A stretch of 64,000 bases of DNA from Humulus lupulus (Eukaryota; Streptophyta; Magnoliopsida; Rosales; Cannabaceae), in contig NC_084801.1 in the NCBI RefSeq assembly GCF_963169125.1, positions 114,293,061 to 114,357,060 of the forward strand. Reading direction: 5' to 3'. The notes beneath the pieces are model-generated. The model was not told the DNA's origin. It did not search any database and saw only the letters and a program-made list of their open reading frames with translations. Made by a program: the position numbers and the translations under genes. How positions within the stretch are numbered: position 1 is the stretch's first letter; every line of letters begins with the position of its first letter. Below, piece by piece: positions 22,496 through 35,036 of this stretch.

Positions 22496-23917
22496 TGTAA
22501 CGCCCTACTACTCATGGACCGTTACACTATGTATTTTAAATAGTGCTAAACTCGCTAAACGAGTCATTTGGCCATAACCATGTAACTAAACGTGATTAGC
22601 AATTTAGGGTTAAAGTTTTGGTCAAAGATACAATCGTTTCACTAAAATGTTTACTTTATACATGGGATCCCAAAATACAACTACAATTGAAAAGTTACAA
22701 CCAGTCGACCTACGCAGAAAAATAGGGTTTGGCCCTAGTTCCTCTTCAAAACCTGGGCGTGGTGGTCGAGCAACCGCACATGTACATATCTTCACCTAAG
22801 CTCTCCAACTCAAAGATGGTCCAACTTTCCTTTCCCCTTACCTACACCATAAAGCACTCGTGAGCAAAGGCTCAGCAAGAAAACTTAAACATGCTCATAA
22901 GCAGTTAATAAAATATTACCAAATCATAATAAGCATGCCTAATAGTAATAACCCTACTCATGCATGCATACCATTCATATAAATGACTACAGTGTCATAC
23001 CTGGACCCAATGCCCAAAATACATTATTAATCAAGCATATTGGGGCCCAACGGCCTAATACATGATTAATAAATCATACTGGGGCTCAGTGCCCCAGTAT
23101 AACCAGCCTTGAAGTTGGCCCAGCATACCTGGCGCTAAGTTTTCCATGACCAATAGGTCGGTCAAGCGTATGTCACGCTCCTGATTATGGTTAACCATAT
23201 CGACCAACACTCAATGCGCCATTGTCGCCAGCGACTTATAAGTCAATGCTTTTCGACCAGCGCTAAGCGCTATTAGCGTCCTTGACTCATAAGTCAATGC
23301 TTTTCGACTAGCACTCAGTGTGCTAATATCGTCCTTGACTCATAAGTCAGTGCTTTTCAACCATCACTCAACGCTATTGTAGTCCTTGACTTATAAGTCA
23401 ATGCTTTTGACTGGCACTCAGTGTGCTACTTTCGTTCTTGACTCATAAGTCAAGTCTGGGGCCCAACCCTAGGATATGAGACAAATAAGTCACCCCGAGG
23501 CCCATTGCCTTATCCTTTATATAACCAGTCTTGGAGTTGGCCCAGCGTACCTGGCGCTGCGTTTCCACGACCATTGGGTTAGACAAGCGTATGATGTGCT
23601 CCTGGTTAGCCTAAGCAAAACGACCAGCGCTCAGCACACTATTTTTGCCCTTCACTTATAAGTCAATGCTTTTTGACCAGCGCTCAGCACGCTATTGCTT
23701 TCCCTGACTCATAATTCAAGCCTTTCTCAATAAGATAATGCAGACAAGCATATATCATATATCAAATATCCAAATACAATGCATTCATGATGCTTAATCA
23801 ACAATCACAAGTATAATCATAATCAAGCACATTCTCAGGTGTTCATGCCCTATTCATATTCCTATTCAACAATTCAGGCCAAGCCATAATCTGATGTGTC
23901 ACATACCAGATGTAGTT
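22496..23917 (-). repeat. Minus-strand chromoviral LTR, 3' half (continues at 28283-29597)
   Basis: On the minus strand it ends GGGCGTTACA at 22496 and shares the box order of the element A 3' LTR: repeats, GGTGTAGGTAAGG (reversed, 22834-22847), TGGGATCCCA (22663-22672) and CTCGTTTAGCGAG. It breaks at 23917, where a Copia LTR begins. The missing 5' half resumes at 28283. It is the 3' LTR of the minus-strand element with integrase at 29598-30782. Confidence 0.85.
23160..23720 (-). repeat. 50-60 bp tandem repeats in LTR
   Basis: Repeated CTTGACTCATAAGTCAATGC followed by TTTTCGACCAGCGCTCAGC-type text occurs about six times with variation. It corresponds to the repeat at 9506-9990 in the other orientation. 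Confidence 0.85.
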
Positions 23918-25668
23918 TGTAGGAAATACTTATTGCAAGATCTTTGTTTATTTTCATGCAATTTACATATTACCAAACAAACATGCAAATTCCTAGAACA
24001 TGCTCCTATGAAATTGATATAAATACAAAGTAATGTAAAAACTTACATTACGCAGCGGAACTGGAACAACTCCTTCCTTTAATCTCTCTAACCATTGATT
24101 CCTTTCTGTATCAGAGTATTATCAAGAGATTGAACTAGATTAGCAACACAGTCTTCCTCACCAAGCCTTTAATCAACCTAGAACTAGTGTGGGCTGGTTC
24201 TCAACACATGAGATAGAGATCTAGAAGAGAAAAAGAAGATAGAGTGGTGAAGAAAGATTATAATGTCTAGATTTTCACTTACCCAATTAATCAACTGAAA
24301 CTGACTTCCTTCTGAAAACCCTAGATATCATATTTCTTATATATGCAATTTAATGGACTTTATTTAAATTTAAATTTAAATTAATTAAAAATAATAAAAA
24401 TAAAATAAAAGCCTTAGGTTGCCATAAATGGACTTGGGCCCACTCTTTGTTTTGAATTTAAATCACAATTGGGCCTAAATTCAAAACCTTTTATTTATTT
24501 ATTTTTAATTAATTAATTAAATCCTTATTCAAATTAATTAATTATAATTTGAAACTTTATTTAAAATTATTTATTATATTGATACCAATTTATCAATATT
24601 AATATATTTACCCAAAGATTCTCTTTTATTTTCTAAATCTCATATCTCTGTAAATTTTCCAAAAATAACCTACTCAACTTTAAAAATCCTAATGGATCAT
24701 TAACTCAATTAATTGAGGCATTCTAGGTGATTTACTCAAAGGTGATGCAGAAACCATGGATCCATGAAATCAAGCTCCAATCAGCTACCGTGAATTTATT
24801 TACGAATAATTTCACTACCTTATTAATTCCCCATGACTCCACTATAGACTCGGAATTGAACTATTGAATTCATAGAACATATTTTTCAAACCATAAATAC
24901 GCTATCCATTGTTATACCATTACAGTCAGTCAATCCTCTATCGATGACTTACTAATGAGATGGGTACAAATTACCATTTTACCCCTCATCAATATTTTAT
25001 CCTTAACTCCCACTAAGTCCTTTATAAATGATATTTATGTGAACTTAATCACAGAAATGAGATCTCAATCATTTAACATTTTGAACAAAGCAATTAAGGA
25101 AATCATCTTTTCACTTCTCATACAGAAGTTATAGATTTCATATCTATGAATAATACTCCTACTCAATTACACTACTAAATCTCCAAGATGTAAGTATTGG
25201 CTAGACTGTAGGGTAAGATGATAACGAACAAGTCAATAGATTTAAATAATATAATTAGTAGAATATTATCACTCATAATTAAGATTAACTTAAGCCATGG
25301 TCACTGTTGTGACATTGATTAAATTCGATAACAACGATACTTATTTATCAATCAATAATCAATATCGGTCCTAGTCCAATGTAACTAAATACATCTGATC
25401 TTATCTACTTGGTCAATGCCTTAGACAAGACATCACACCCCGAATGTTTAAGTAGATCATATCGTAGATTGCCTAATCAGTGAAAATCCAATGCACTAAT
25501 CTAATCTTAGGACTCGTTCTTTTGAACATATAATTATAATTATAATCCACTATGACCTAGTCACTATAATTGTAACTATCCATATGTTCAGGATTTTATA
25601 AATGTTTGTACTATTTCAATAATCATATAATAAAATAAGCAAGCAACACGGTTGTCAAACTAGATGAT

Positions 25669-27548
25669 TGTTAGGAGTGTGTCCTAAAAGCATGTAAAGA
25701 CATTTTTTTTTTCTGTGAATAAATAAATACAATGGTTTATTATTATTTTCATATTTAGATTGTTAAATTATTGTTTGAATAATTTTGTAAATATTAGAAA
25801 AATTCCATATTCATTATTGAGGATGTGATCTTGTATTAGTACGAGAGAATTAAGGTCACATGAATGAATAAAAATAGTCAACAACAACAAATTAAAGTTA
25901 TGGAATTCTTTAATTAGAGTTGTAAGTACGGTTTACTGAGTATCATAATGATAAAAATAATCTAGATTCGGATTATTGATGTGGAAAGACATCTCGGTAA
26001 AGGTGCTTTATATAATATGATTATATATGACATGGACCGATATGAATTAAAGTCTTTATCCAAAAACCATTTAACAATAAAGACTTGTAATTCATATCAT
26101 AACTGATGATCATTTATAGATCAACCAAAATCCTGAGTGTTCATGAACTCATGTTCATGTTTATTAAATCTTTTGATTCATTCGTTAAGGTCTCTTCAAA
26201 GAATGAGGCTAATGACTTTTGTTTTGGAGATTTAATATCATGGATGGTTGGGAACATGTATCAACAATACGGAATCTAATATTTCCTAACAGATAGTATA
26301 TTAGTTCCCTTAAGGTTTAATTCTGGAACTGAATGATTTTGAGCTCAAATCTATAATTAGATTATAGATTAATTATTCACTAGTGAATTAATGGTACTTA
26401 AGGAAGAAGAAGTAAATTAGAAAGGTTAAATGGTAATTCTCCCATTCTAATTTATGAACTAATTAATTAGAGGGTTGAACTATTGTAAGATGGTTATATC
26501 AATGGACGGCTTAAGAAAAAGATTTATGTAAAAGTATATATATAACATGAAGAGTGCAATTCTGAATTTATAGTGGAGTAATATCAGAATTAATAAATTA
26601 ACTATTATAATTAAAGAGTTTAATTATTTAGTTTCAATTTATTGGAGCTTAATGTTATAGGTCCATGGTCCCCGAAATGGCTCAAACAATCACTGTCAAA
26701 GGCAAATGCAAAAATGGGCAAAAAGGACTTATGTGATAAGTAAAATATTTTTCTATGTATCAAACATAATTATTGTTTAATTATGTGTAATTAATTAATT
26801 ATTTGATTTAACAAAAATATAATTAATTTATTTTTGGGATTTTTAGTATTTAAATAATAATAAAAATTGGGAAAAATCACATGCCTGCACAGGCATGTGG
26901 TACACGTGTGGCACAGTGCACAGGCACTGTGCTACACGCATAAGAGATGGACTTAGTCTCTTGATTCCACAATTTTAGTTATTTAAATATTAAATAAATA
27001 ATGAGATATTTTAATATGATTAAAATATTATTATTTAAACAAAAATCTGATAACTGATCAGTTATTTTGAATTTGTTTAAAATAACAAATATTTTAATAT
27101 ATTGGATATTATTAAATATTGGATATCAGTTTTTACAGAACGTAAGTTTTCAGGGATAGAAAAATATCTAGGATTCTCTCAGAGAAAAAAGAACAGTGAC
27201 AAAAACAAAGGTCATTGTTCTTCACAAAACCTAGGTCCAAACTTTATCAGATCTCATGTGTTGAGAACATCTAATAAATAGTTATTGCCTATTATTTGTA
27301 TAGCGAGCCCACACTCGTTCTTTGTGTGCTTGAGAACATTTTGGAAGATCTTGGTGTGAGATCTCAAGGATTCAGCCATACGAAAAGATAGCAGCAAGGA
27401 AGGACCTGAGGTAATTTTTCTATTCTTGTCCTTGATTCAATATATATGAGTGTGAAGAAGTAGATCTAGAAATCTTATGGGATTAATCTGACAATTTGAT
27501 TGTTGTTCCGCTGCGCATAATCTCTGATTTGATCAATAAAAACCAACA
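25669..27548 (+). mobile_element. Copia-like solo LTR, 1880 bp (TSD ATGAT)
   Basis: It starts TGTTAGGAGTGTGTCC and ends AATAAAAACCAACA, flanked by perfect ATGAT (25664-25668 and 27549-27553). A TTCCGCTGCGCATAAT box near 27505 recalls the Copia LTRs in this window, and the general plan is the same, but the 5' half differs, so it is a separate family. Two strong palindromes lie at 26878-26932. Confidence 0.92.
26878..26932. repeat. Two adjacent GC-rich palindromes in Copia-like LTR
   Basis: CACATGCCTG-CA-CAGGCATGTG (26878-26899) and GCACAGTGC-ACAG-GCACTGTGC (26911-26932) are both perfect, separated by GTACACGTGTG, which contains a CACGTG core. The surroundings are strongly AT-rich. Confidence 0.92.
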
Positions 27549-27629
27549 ATGATTTCTACCACTTTTATCGATAATATAAAATCGCGTTACATGTCCGACA
27601 TGGTTTTATAAAGGGCATAAAACCTAACA

Positions 27630-27648
27630 AACTCCCACTTTCCCTTTT
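27630..27648 (-). other. Copia polypurine tract (minus strand)
   Basis: Reversed, it reads AAAAGGGAAAGTGGGAGTT immediately before the LTR start TGTTAGG. This is the standard Copia plus-strand priming site. Confidence 0.85.
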
Positions 27649-27649
27649 A

Positions 27650-28255
27650 AAACAAATGGGACATGTTTCTCAAAACCATACATTCTACATGCTTCACAAT
27701 TATGCTCTCTACTTATATCTTCGTAAAGGGATATAAAAGATTGCCTTCCAATACTATCTTCATCACCTTCACATCACGCCCTTGCCACACTTCCTCGATA
27801 ATGTGGTACTTTCTCTCTATATGCCTTACTCTTTTGTAGTTTCGAGGTTCTTTCGAATTATCTATTGTCTCATTACAATCACTAGAGAAAATGAGTGGTT
27901 TATCTATTTTTGGAATAACACCAAAATCCATATAGAACTTCTTCAACTAGACTATTTCCTTAGCCGCCATGGATGCAGTTATGTACTCAGCCTCCAAGGT
28001 GGATTCTAAAATTCAAGATAGCCTAACACTTATCCAAATCACAGCTACTGAGATGGCATACAACCTATTGCTTCTCCAAATCATAGCTCCACCCCCCAAG
28101 AGTAAACACCTTTTTCAGAAGTAGACTTCTTGTCATCAACATGAGTCTAAAATATGAATCTGTGTAGCCTAACAGGTTCAAAGATCCACCTGAAAAGACT
28201 AACATATAGTCTCTAGTCCATCAAAGATACCGACCCCCTCTATTGTTCATTTCCA
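27650..28255 (-). pseudogene. pol: Ty1/Copia RT-RNase H C-terminal remnant
   Basis: On the minus strand it shows the order expected at the end of a Copia polyprotein: RDYMLVF, LLGYTDSYF, VDDKKSTS, a GGGA segment, LEAEYITASMAAKEIV, LKKFYMDFGVIP, DCNETIDNSKEP and HIERKYHIIEEV (27713-27946). The normal TDSDF and CDNxxA aspartates are partly altered. Integrase and the rest of RT are missing beyond about 28255, where chromoviral LTR begins. Several stops and frame shifts are present. Confidence 0.9.
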
Positions 28256-28282
28256 AAGTTTTACTGACACTTGCTCACCACT

Positions 28283-29597
28283 CCTAGTACCGAGCCCCTA
28301 GCGATAACCTAGTCACAACCATAATAACAAGTAAATAAAGGCTTCCAGATCATGTCCTAGCCTCTGATACGTCGAATCCTATTAAACCGGGTAGTAGGAT
28401 CGATCTCGAGCCCTTAGGTTTGGGTTCTCATCCCTAAAAACCTGTTTTGGTCACTTTTTCTATTTTAAGCCACAGCCCCAAGTCTTTGAGCCGTGGCAGG
28501 CTCAAGTCAGGGCCTAAAGCCCTCGCTGACTGCACCCCGCACCTCGGCGTGCCTAACAGGCGCTGCAGCCCAAATAGCCCAGTAGCCAGCTTCATCTCAT
28601 TCATCAAGATTGAGCTGCAGCGCCCAAGAACAAGGTCGCGGCTCAACCTGGAACTCAGCCTTTTTCCTTCGTTTTTCCTATACAAAATCCCTCCATAAAC
28701 CTATCCAAACATATCCAAATCCCAAAAACAAAGTTCCCAATCAACTCAGCAACCACCAAAACTCAAGTTTCAAACAATTCGAAATCTCACCAAACCATAA
28801 AAATCAATTCAAAACATAAGGAAACGGAAACTCGAAAATTCAAAGCTTAAATTACCTCAGATTATGTCAGTTTTATGCTAAATCCTCTGGCTATCAAGCT
28901 TCTAATCTTTCCTAGAATTGTTATGACTCTAACCTCGCTTGAATCTGAGCTCTAAACTCGAGTTTCCTTAAAAAAATATTAATGGCGTAAAAAGAGAACG
29001 GGAGAGAGAGAAAAAAAGTGTTTTGAATGTACTTTTCTTTCTGTCAGGTTACTTCGAGCTTACGTAAGCTTAAGCCAATCTCAATGCTCGGGGTACCCCA
29101 AAAACGTCACCGGGGGTAAAATAGTCAAAATCCCCATAATTCCCTCCCAATATCACTAACTCCAATTATATCCTCAAATATTTATTCCCATTACCCAATA
29201 ACCCAGTAATGTACTAAATACCGCAAATACCCCTTGACACACCCCGAATCAAGTATTGGTCTCGTTGTGACTTTCCCGCTAACTTGCTCCTTAGGATCGC
29301 CTCGTGCCGAGTAACCAAAATATATCCACATAAGGATGTGGTCCCACACATATATCACATATATGCCAAATATACCCATAACGGGCCAAGTTACGAAAAT
29401 TGTCTATTTAACCAGAAATGGGCCCACATGCATATTTAATACACCTAAACATGCATATCAAGTCATATTATAATATAACTCACATAATCTTATAATGATA
29501 CACATATATATCACATAATCACATAATTTCCATAATTTTCCATCCTGCCCCCCTTAGTGAAGGCCCTAAGCCCTATTAGGTAATTTGGGATGGTACA
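28283..29597 (-). repeat. Minus-strand chromoviral LTR, 5' half (continues from 22496-23917)
   Basis: On the minus strand it starts TGTACCATCCC at 29597 directly after a polypurine tract and runs through the same landmarks as the 35037 LTR, including GGCACGAGGCGATCCTA, GTGACTTT, CGGGG..GTTTT and the GC-rich palindrome cluster (28485-28640). Near 28283 it meets the Copia remnant. The two halves together give about 2.7 kb, close to the intact LTR of element C. Confidence 0.85.
28485..28640 (-). repeat. GC-rich motif cluster (GCYGCRGC type) in LTR
   Basis: AGCCACAGCCC, AGCCGTGGC, GGCGCTGCAGCCC, GAGCTGCAGCGCC and GGTCGCGGCTC lie within about 155 bp. It is the positional equivalent of the AGCGCT cluster at 8313-8398. 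Confidence 0.8.
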
Positions 29598-30782
29598 ACT
29601 ATCCCTCCTTACAGGAATTTCGTCCTCAAAATTCTATCTAAATAGCTCGAGATACTAATCTCGCATATCTGATTCCAGTTCCCAGGTCGTTCCCTTGACC
29701 TTCCTGTTCCTTTATAATACCTTAACCAAAGGTATAACTTTGTTCCTCGGAACCTTGCCTTTCTGTCTAGTATCTGGACTGGCTATTCCTCGTAGGAGAG
29801 ATCTGCCTCAAGCTCCAGATTTTCGTAACTCAATACATGATTCACGTCTGATACATACTTCCTCAACATGAAAATATGAAATACCTTGTGTACAGCCGAC
29901 AATGCAAAAGGCAAGGCCACTCTATGGCCACCTGAACGATCATCGCCAAGATCTCAAACAATCCTACAAATCTAGAGCTCAACTTGCCTTTTTTTCCCAA
30001 ATCTCCTCACCCCTATCCATGGTGAGACTCTAAGGAAGACATAGTCTTCCATTTGAAACTCCATGTTCCTGCATTTCAAATTAACATAATTTTTCTGTCT
30101 ATTATGAGAAGTGAGCATCCGAGCTCTAATCTATTCCATAGCCTCAGTGGTCCTTTGAACTACCTCACGACCTAAAGATTTTCTCTCACCCATCTTATCC
30201 CTATGAATGGGTGATCTACACTTTCTACAATACATCATCTCATAAGTTGCCTCTCTAATAGTCAACTGGTAGCTATCATCATAGGAAAAAATTCTATTAG
30301 AGGTAAATACTCATTCCAAGACCCTTCAAAGTTCAATATACATACTATCAGCATCTCCTCCAATATCTGAAAAATCCTCTCTGATTTACCATCAGTCTGA
30401 CGATGATAAGCTGCTCTAAACTTCAGCTGTGTACCCATCGCCTTCAGTAACCTTCCCTAAAACATGGAATTGAAGATAGGGTCCTTATCAAATAAGATAG
30501 ACCTCAAAATCCCATGAAGGCTTACCATTTCTCTCACCTCGAGATCTAAGTACTAGCCAATTGTATTTCTCATCCTCACTGATAAAAGTGAGCTGACTTG
30601 TATACCGGTCCATAATGACTCAGATTGAATAATGCTAGCCCACTATCCTGGGCAATCCCACCACAAAATACATCGTGATGTCCTCTTACTTCCACTATGG
30701 AATACACAAGGGCTACAATAACCTTACTAATTTATGATACTTTGCCTTGACCTGCTAACATGTCAGGCACTTTGCCACGTAC
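29598..30782 (-). pseudogene. pol: Chromovirus integrase-chromodomain remnant (minus strand)
   Basis: On the minus strand: KCLTC, then DITMYFVVGLP (the first catalytic aspartate is tyrosine), SLIVMDRY-like text, a SDRD-like segment damaged by a frame shift, YHRQTDGKSER near 30390 (glutamate kept), the GPFEIL segment and a chromodomain-like tail with an AAGGAGGGATAG polypurine tract at 29599-29620. The zinc-finger side is cut at 30782 where an Athila/Tat-type LTR begins. Many stops. Confidence 0.85.
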
Positions 30783-31084
30783 TGATAAGGTCATTTTTGT
30801 ATTAATATTTGATAATTTTTTCCATACTTGGATGGTGTTATGATAGCATTTTTTAGTAGTTTTAACTTAGTTTTGTGTGTCTACAACATATTTTATACAT
30901 CGCATTTTATGATGATGAATCTTACATTTTGATGGCAATTTTAGTTTATGAATCATAGGTTGAGAAAGACTCCTGAGATGAGGTTAAAATGAAGTTTTAG
31001 TTCCATGCTTTCGGAATTAAAGTGTTGAAGTGGTTAAAGCATACAAGCTCTCTAAGTTTGAACATTGAAGAAATTGAAGATAGG

Positions 31085-31295
31085 CTGCGACCCATAAAAT
31101 TCAGGCCGCGACACTTTAATTGGAATTGACGTTATAGATTGCATGTTATAGTCGGGCCACTGCCTGCTTTGTAGAAAAGTGAAGTAAGGTTGCTGCCCAT
31201 ATTCTTCAGGTTGCGGCCTGCGTGACCAGTTTTGCCTATATTTCGTTTTAGGCCCCGGCAGGCAGAAATTCAGGTCGCGGCTTATGACGCTGTTT
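31085..31295 (+). repeat. GGYYGCGRC motif cluster in Athila-type LTR
   Basis: GGCTGCGAC, GGCCGCGAC, GGTTGCTGCC, GGTTGCGGCC and GGTCGCGGC occur within 210 bp, although this LTR lineage is distinct from the chromoviral LTRs that carry similar motifs. Confidence 0.85.
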
Positions 31296-31435
31296 TTAGA
31301 TGTTTAATTAGATTTTAAATGTAATTAAAATGGGACTATAAAAGATTTTCAGGGTTAATTCAAGATTAAGTTTTATTACGGTTTTTTGAGAGAAAAAGAC
31401 TTAGAAAGGGCTGGAGAGAAGACTACAACATTATT

Positions 31436-33726
31436 TGTAACGCCCTGGATAGCCAAGACCATTACACTGTGTACTTATAAAGGTGCAAGACTCGCTAATC
31501 AAGTCATTATCTCAAAAACGTGTCACTAAATGTGTAGGAGCTAGGGTTAAAAAGGTTTTGGTCTCAAAAGACTCATTTCATATATGTAAACTGTAGTAAA
31601 CATGGGATCCCATAAGAAAACAAAGTTAGAAAGTTTACATACTCCCAAAGATTACATGAGTATACACTAGCCATACTAAGGCAAAACAGACAGTCTTCAG
31701 GTTTCACGTCCTTGCCTAGACCTCAACCATGGCGGCCGAGCACCTGGCTATGCACATTCCGCTCGCTGAGCTCTTCAGTCAAGGCTGGTCTAATTTTCCC
31801 TTGCCTTTACTTGCACCACGTAACACCCGTGAGCCAAGGCCCAGCAAGAAAACATTTTATACAACTCAATAAATGATAGCAGACAATTGACTCATTAGGC
31901 GTGTATTTCCCATCAGACAAACCACAACAGATATTCAACACATACATTCAGATTCAAGATATGTTCAATCACATATTACACCCATATCACATAATATTTA
32001 GGGCCGACGACTTAGGCCCACCCTCTGTTTAACCCACTGACTCCGGCCCGCTTAAACTGAGCTTAGTGCATAATAAGCTGTCCTCGGCTACCAGTGGCCG
32101 AGCCGCGCCCTGTGTGCTAGTGAAACCCTTGGCACCCTTAGGCCGTTGGTTCACTAAATGGCTTGCATGGAATAATACCATCTTTTCAAGCATTTACAAA
32201 AGGGTGCCCTTAGTCCCGTCACATATATTCAACCAGGTGCAGTTTTCTTACCTTTAGTCTGTGCAGTTATTGAATTACGAGCAACGCCTCTCAAACACGA
32301 TCCGTTCCCGAGCCTAAGCCTTTATCACCTAGTCACAACCAAAGTATAGGGTTCCATTAATACTCCGATATAGATTTCTGGTTATAAAACTAACTCCCGA
32401 GAATCTGAATTCCACCAAGCATGGTGGTGAAACCAATCCCGAGCACACTAGACCACTTTCCCGTGCCTAAAACCCTCAAAGACTCATGTGTGCAACCAAG
32501 GGCTGCGGCCCTTGAAGCCTAGCCGCGGCCCTAGCCTCAAAACAAAACCACACCCATGCTGAACCACACACACGCCGTGGCCCTTGCTTTGGGCGCCGCG
32601 GCGCCCTCCCATGGCCGAGCCTTCTTGGCCCTTTTTCATCCTAGGGCCGCAGCGCTCTAGAACAGAGCCGCGGCCCTCCCCTTCGTGCCCAGAAAACCCA
32701 TAATCTCTAAGCCTGAAACCTCACCTTAAACCATCCCAAAGCTCCCCAACTCCTAACCAATTAATCCCAATTCCCTTAGCATGATTTAAACAACATAATT
32801 CCACAGAAAACACAGCCTAGCACACACTAATCTTCTCTTTTCAATTTCTGAAACTCAAGAGCTATAAACACTCAAACCAGCCATTCAAACCCAATTTAAA
32901 ACCTCTAAACCATGAGTTGAAACTTACCTTTTCTGTTGAATCACTTCACCAAGCCAAAGCCAAGCTAAGTCTCCAAGTTTCGTCCTTAATTCTGCCTTAA
33001 GACATCAAAACTATGTTTGCTTCAACACTTAACCAAAACCCAGAATTCTAACCACAGAGAAGAAAATTAAAAGCTTACCTTAACCCTGTTTTAGTTCTTG
33101 ATTCATCCCTGAGCTAAGCCTCCAAATCCCCACCTCAATCCTCATAAATTCCAGCTTGATTCCCTTAAGTTTTCTGTGTTTTCCTTCCCTTTGTTTTCCT
33201 TGAGAGTGAGAGAGAATTGAGGTAAAAGTTTTAGTTGGTTTGTATTTTCTTCTAAAAGCTTCCTTATGTCTATCTTACTCCTTAAGTTAATCCCGAGGCT
33301 CGGGATGCCGGAACCGTCCCCGAGGCCAAAATGGTAAAATCCCCCAATATTCCCGCCTAGACATCCTAACCTCAAATATATCTACATATATTTATTTTCA
33401 TGACCCGATACTCCAAATCGCTACCCGCTATCTAAAAATACCCCCAACTTATCCAAAGTCATATCTTAAGTCCTGTTGTGACTTTTCCCGCTATCTGACC
33501 CTAGAATCGTCTCGAGTCGTGCTTCACGAACCTGTCCACATAATAATGTGGTTCTCACATATATCACATATTTCTTTCATATCACATTACCACATAATAT
33601 CATCAATTATCATATAAACATTACTAAACATATAATTACTCATTTAAATCACAATTATTCCATTAATGCCCTCCTGACACACTAATCAAGGCCCTTAAGC
33701 CTTATTAGCGATTTTGGGTCGTTACA
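31436..33726 (-). mobile_element. Chromoviral solo LTR, 2291 bp (TSD TTATT)
   Basis: On the minus strand it starts TGTAACGACCC and ends GGGCGTTACA; the TTATT duplications are exact (31431-31435 and 33727-33731). It is the same family as 5857-9500. Reversed landmarks: donor-like AAAG|GTAAGAAA at 32247-32258, TGCAA|GTAAAGG at 31805-31816 (one base off the usual TGCAG), TGGGATCCCA at 31603-31612 and a GC-rich palindrome cluster at 32509-32690. Confidence 0.93.
32509..32690 (-). repeat. GCCGCGGC palindrome cluster in solo LTR
   Basis: Six motifs of GGSCCGYGGCC type lie in about 180 bp. One is GGGCGCCGCGGCGCCC (32591-32606), a perfect 16-bp palindrome. The family member at 5857-9500 has AGCGCT units at this place instead. 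Confidence 0.9.
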
Positions 33727-35036
33727 TTATTGTTCATCAATCTAGTTTATTTTCTTCCCTTAATCTCATTAATTCTAATTATAATTATGTTTGTGATTAC
33801 GATTGTTATTATGGAGTAGGTTTTTTTAGGTTAAGGGTTAATTGAAAAACCCAAGACATGAATTCTTGATTGTTGATAATGAGTATTATTATTTAATTTC
33901 TCTCGATATTAAATTGTTTATGTTTTTCCAATTGAATGTTATGAATTTTGTGATTTATTGTTAGGTGGCCAACTAATTAAGGTCAATTGCCAATTGTCAT
34001 CTTAGACTCAGAAAGGTCGTACATTGTTCAATTGTCATCTTAAATTACTACCCACCTAATAGTTTAGGATTCTAAGTGTACGTGATAAATTGCAATTGAT
34101 AGTAATGTCAAAAGAATTGTTGATTGTTATGAACAATAGACCTAGGTTAAATGAATTATATGCCTCATTAATTTATTGCCTAGATTAACTTGTCTCCATA
34201 GGATTTAATGCTTTACCTAAGTTAAATAGATCGTATGCTTCAAAGATTTATTGCTTGGCTAAAAGAGTTAATTATTGAGCGTTTTTCCTTGATTACTTGT
34301 AATAGGGAGATTGGAATAATTGCTCGGTTCAGCATTATCTACAGGGTTAATAGTTTAATTGAGAAATTGGAATAATATTTATTATTAGTGATTGGGAATG
34401 ATTGTTGAGGGTGAAGATTAACCTTTAATTGTTTCTTAATGTTACGGTTTTATGCCCTAATTAAAACTCAATTTCTTTGTAATCTCATTTATTATCAATA
34501 AAAGAATAGAAAACATTTTTTCACTTGGTTAATCACTTTGCTCACATGTTCTATTTTCATGATTATCTGTTGAATATAAACTTCTATTAAATCACGAGCA
34601 TATAACTATTCGTATTTATAATGATGTAATCACATTGGAATATAAATATGATTATATGTTCAAAATAAGTTAGTCCTAAGATTAGTCAGCGCACAGGATT
34701 TACACTGACTTACCAATCTACGATATGATCTACTTACACATTGTAGTGTTATGTTTTTTCTAGAACATTAGCAAAGTAGATAAGATCAGATGTATTTGTT
34801 ACATTGGATTGCACTGATATTGACAGTTGATAGGATAAGTAAACATACCGTTATTATCTATTCTAGTCATATCATATAGTTGACCATAGGTCAATTCAAT
34901 CTTAATTCTGAGTGGTTAGTATTCTAACTGATTGTATAATTTGAGTTCTTTGACTAGTTCGTTACCAGCTTACCCTACGGACTAGCTCATAATTACATCT
35001 TTGGAACACGGTAGTATAATTGAGTGGGAGTGTTAA

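Larger units (their letters stand above)
23918..27629 (-). mobile_element. Ty1/Copia 3' LTR on minus strand, split by a solo LTR
   Basis: On the minus strand it starts TGTTAGGTTTTATGCCC at 27629, directly after a Copia polypurine tract, and ends near TTTCCTACA at 23918. The parts 23918-25663 and 27554-27629 are rejoined by removing the solo LTR. Its sequence matches the plus-strand Copia LTRs at 34440 and 51159: TGGTAGAAATCA, the CATATGTT-rich stretch, the paired AAGTAGATAAGATCAGATG segment, TACCCTACGGACTAGC-like text and TTCCGCTGCG. It is about 1.8 kb when restored. Confidence 0.88.

Noticed and set aside
28434..28698. Overlapping 83-codon ORFs on both strands
   Set aside because: Both come from the GC-rich palindrome cluster of an LTR, where stop codons are rare by composition.
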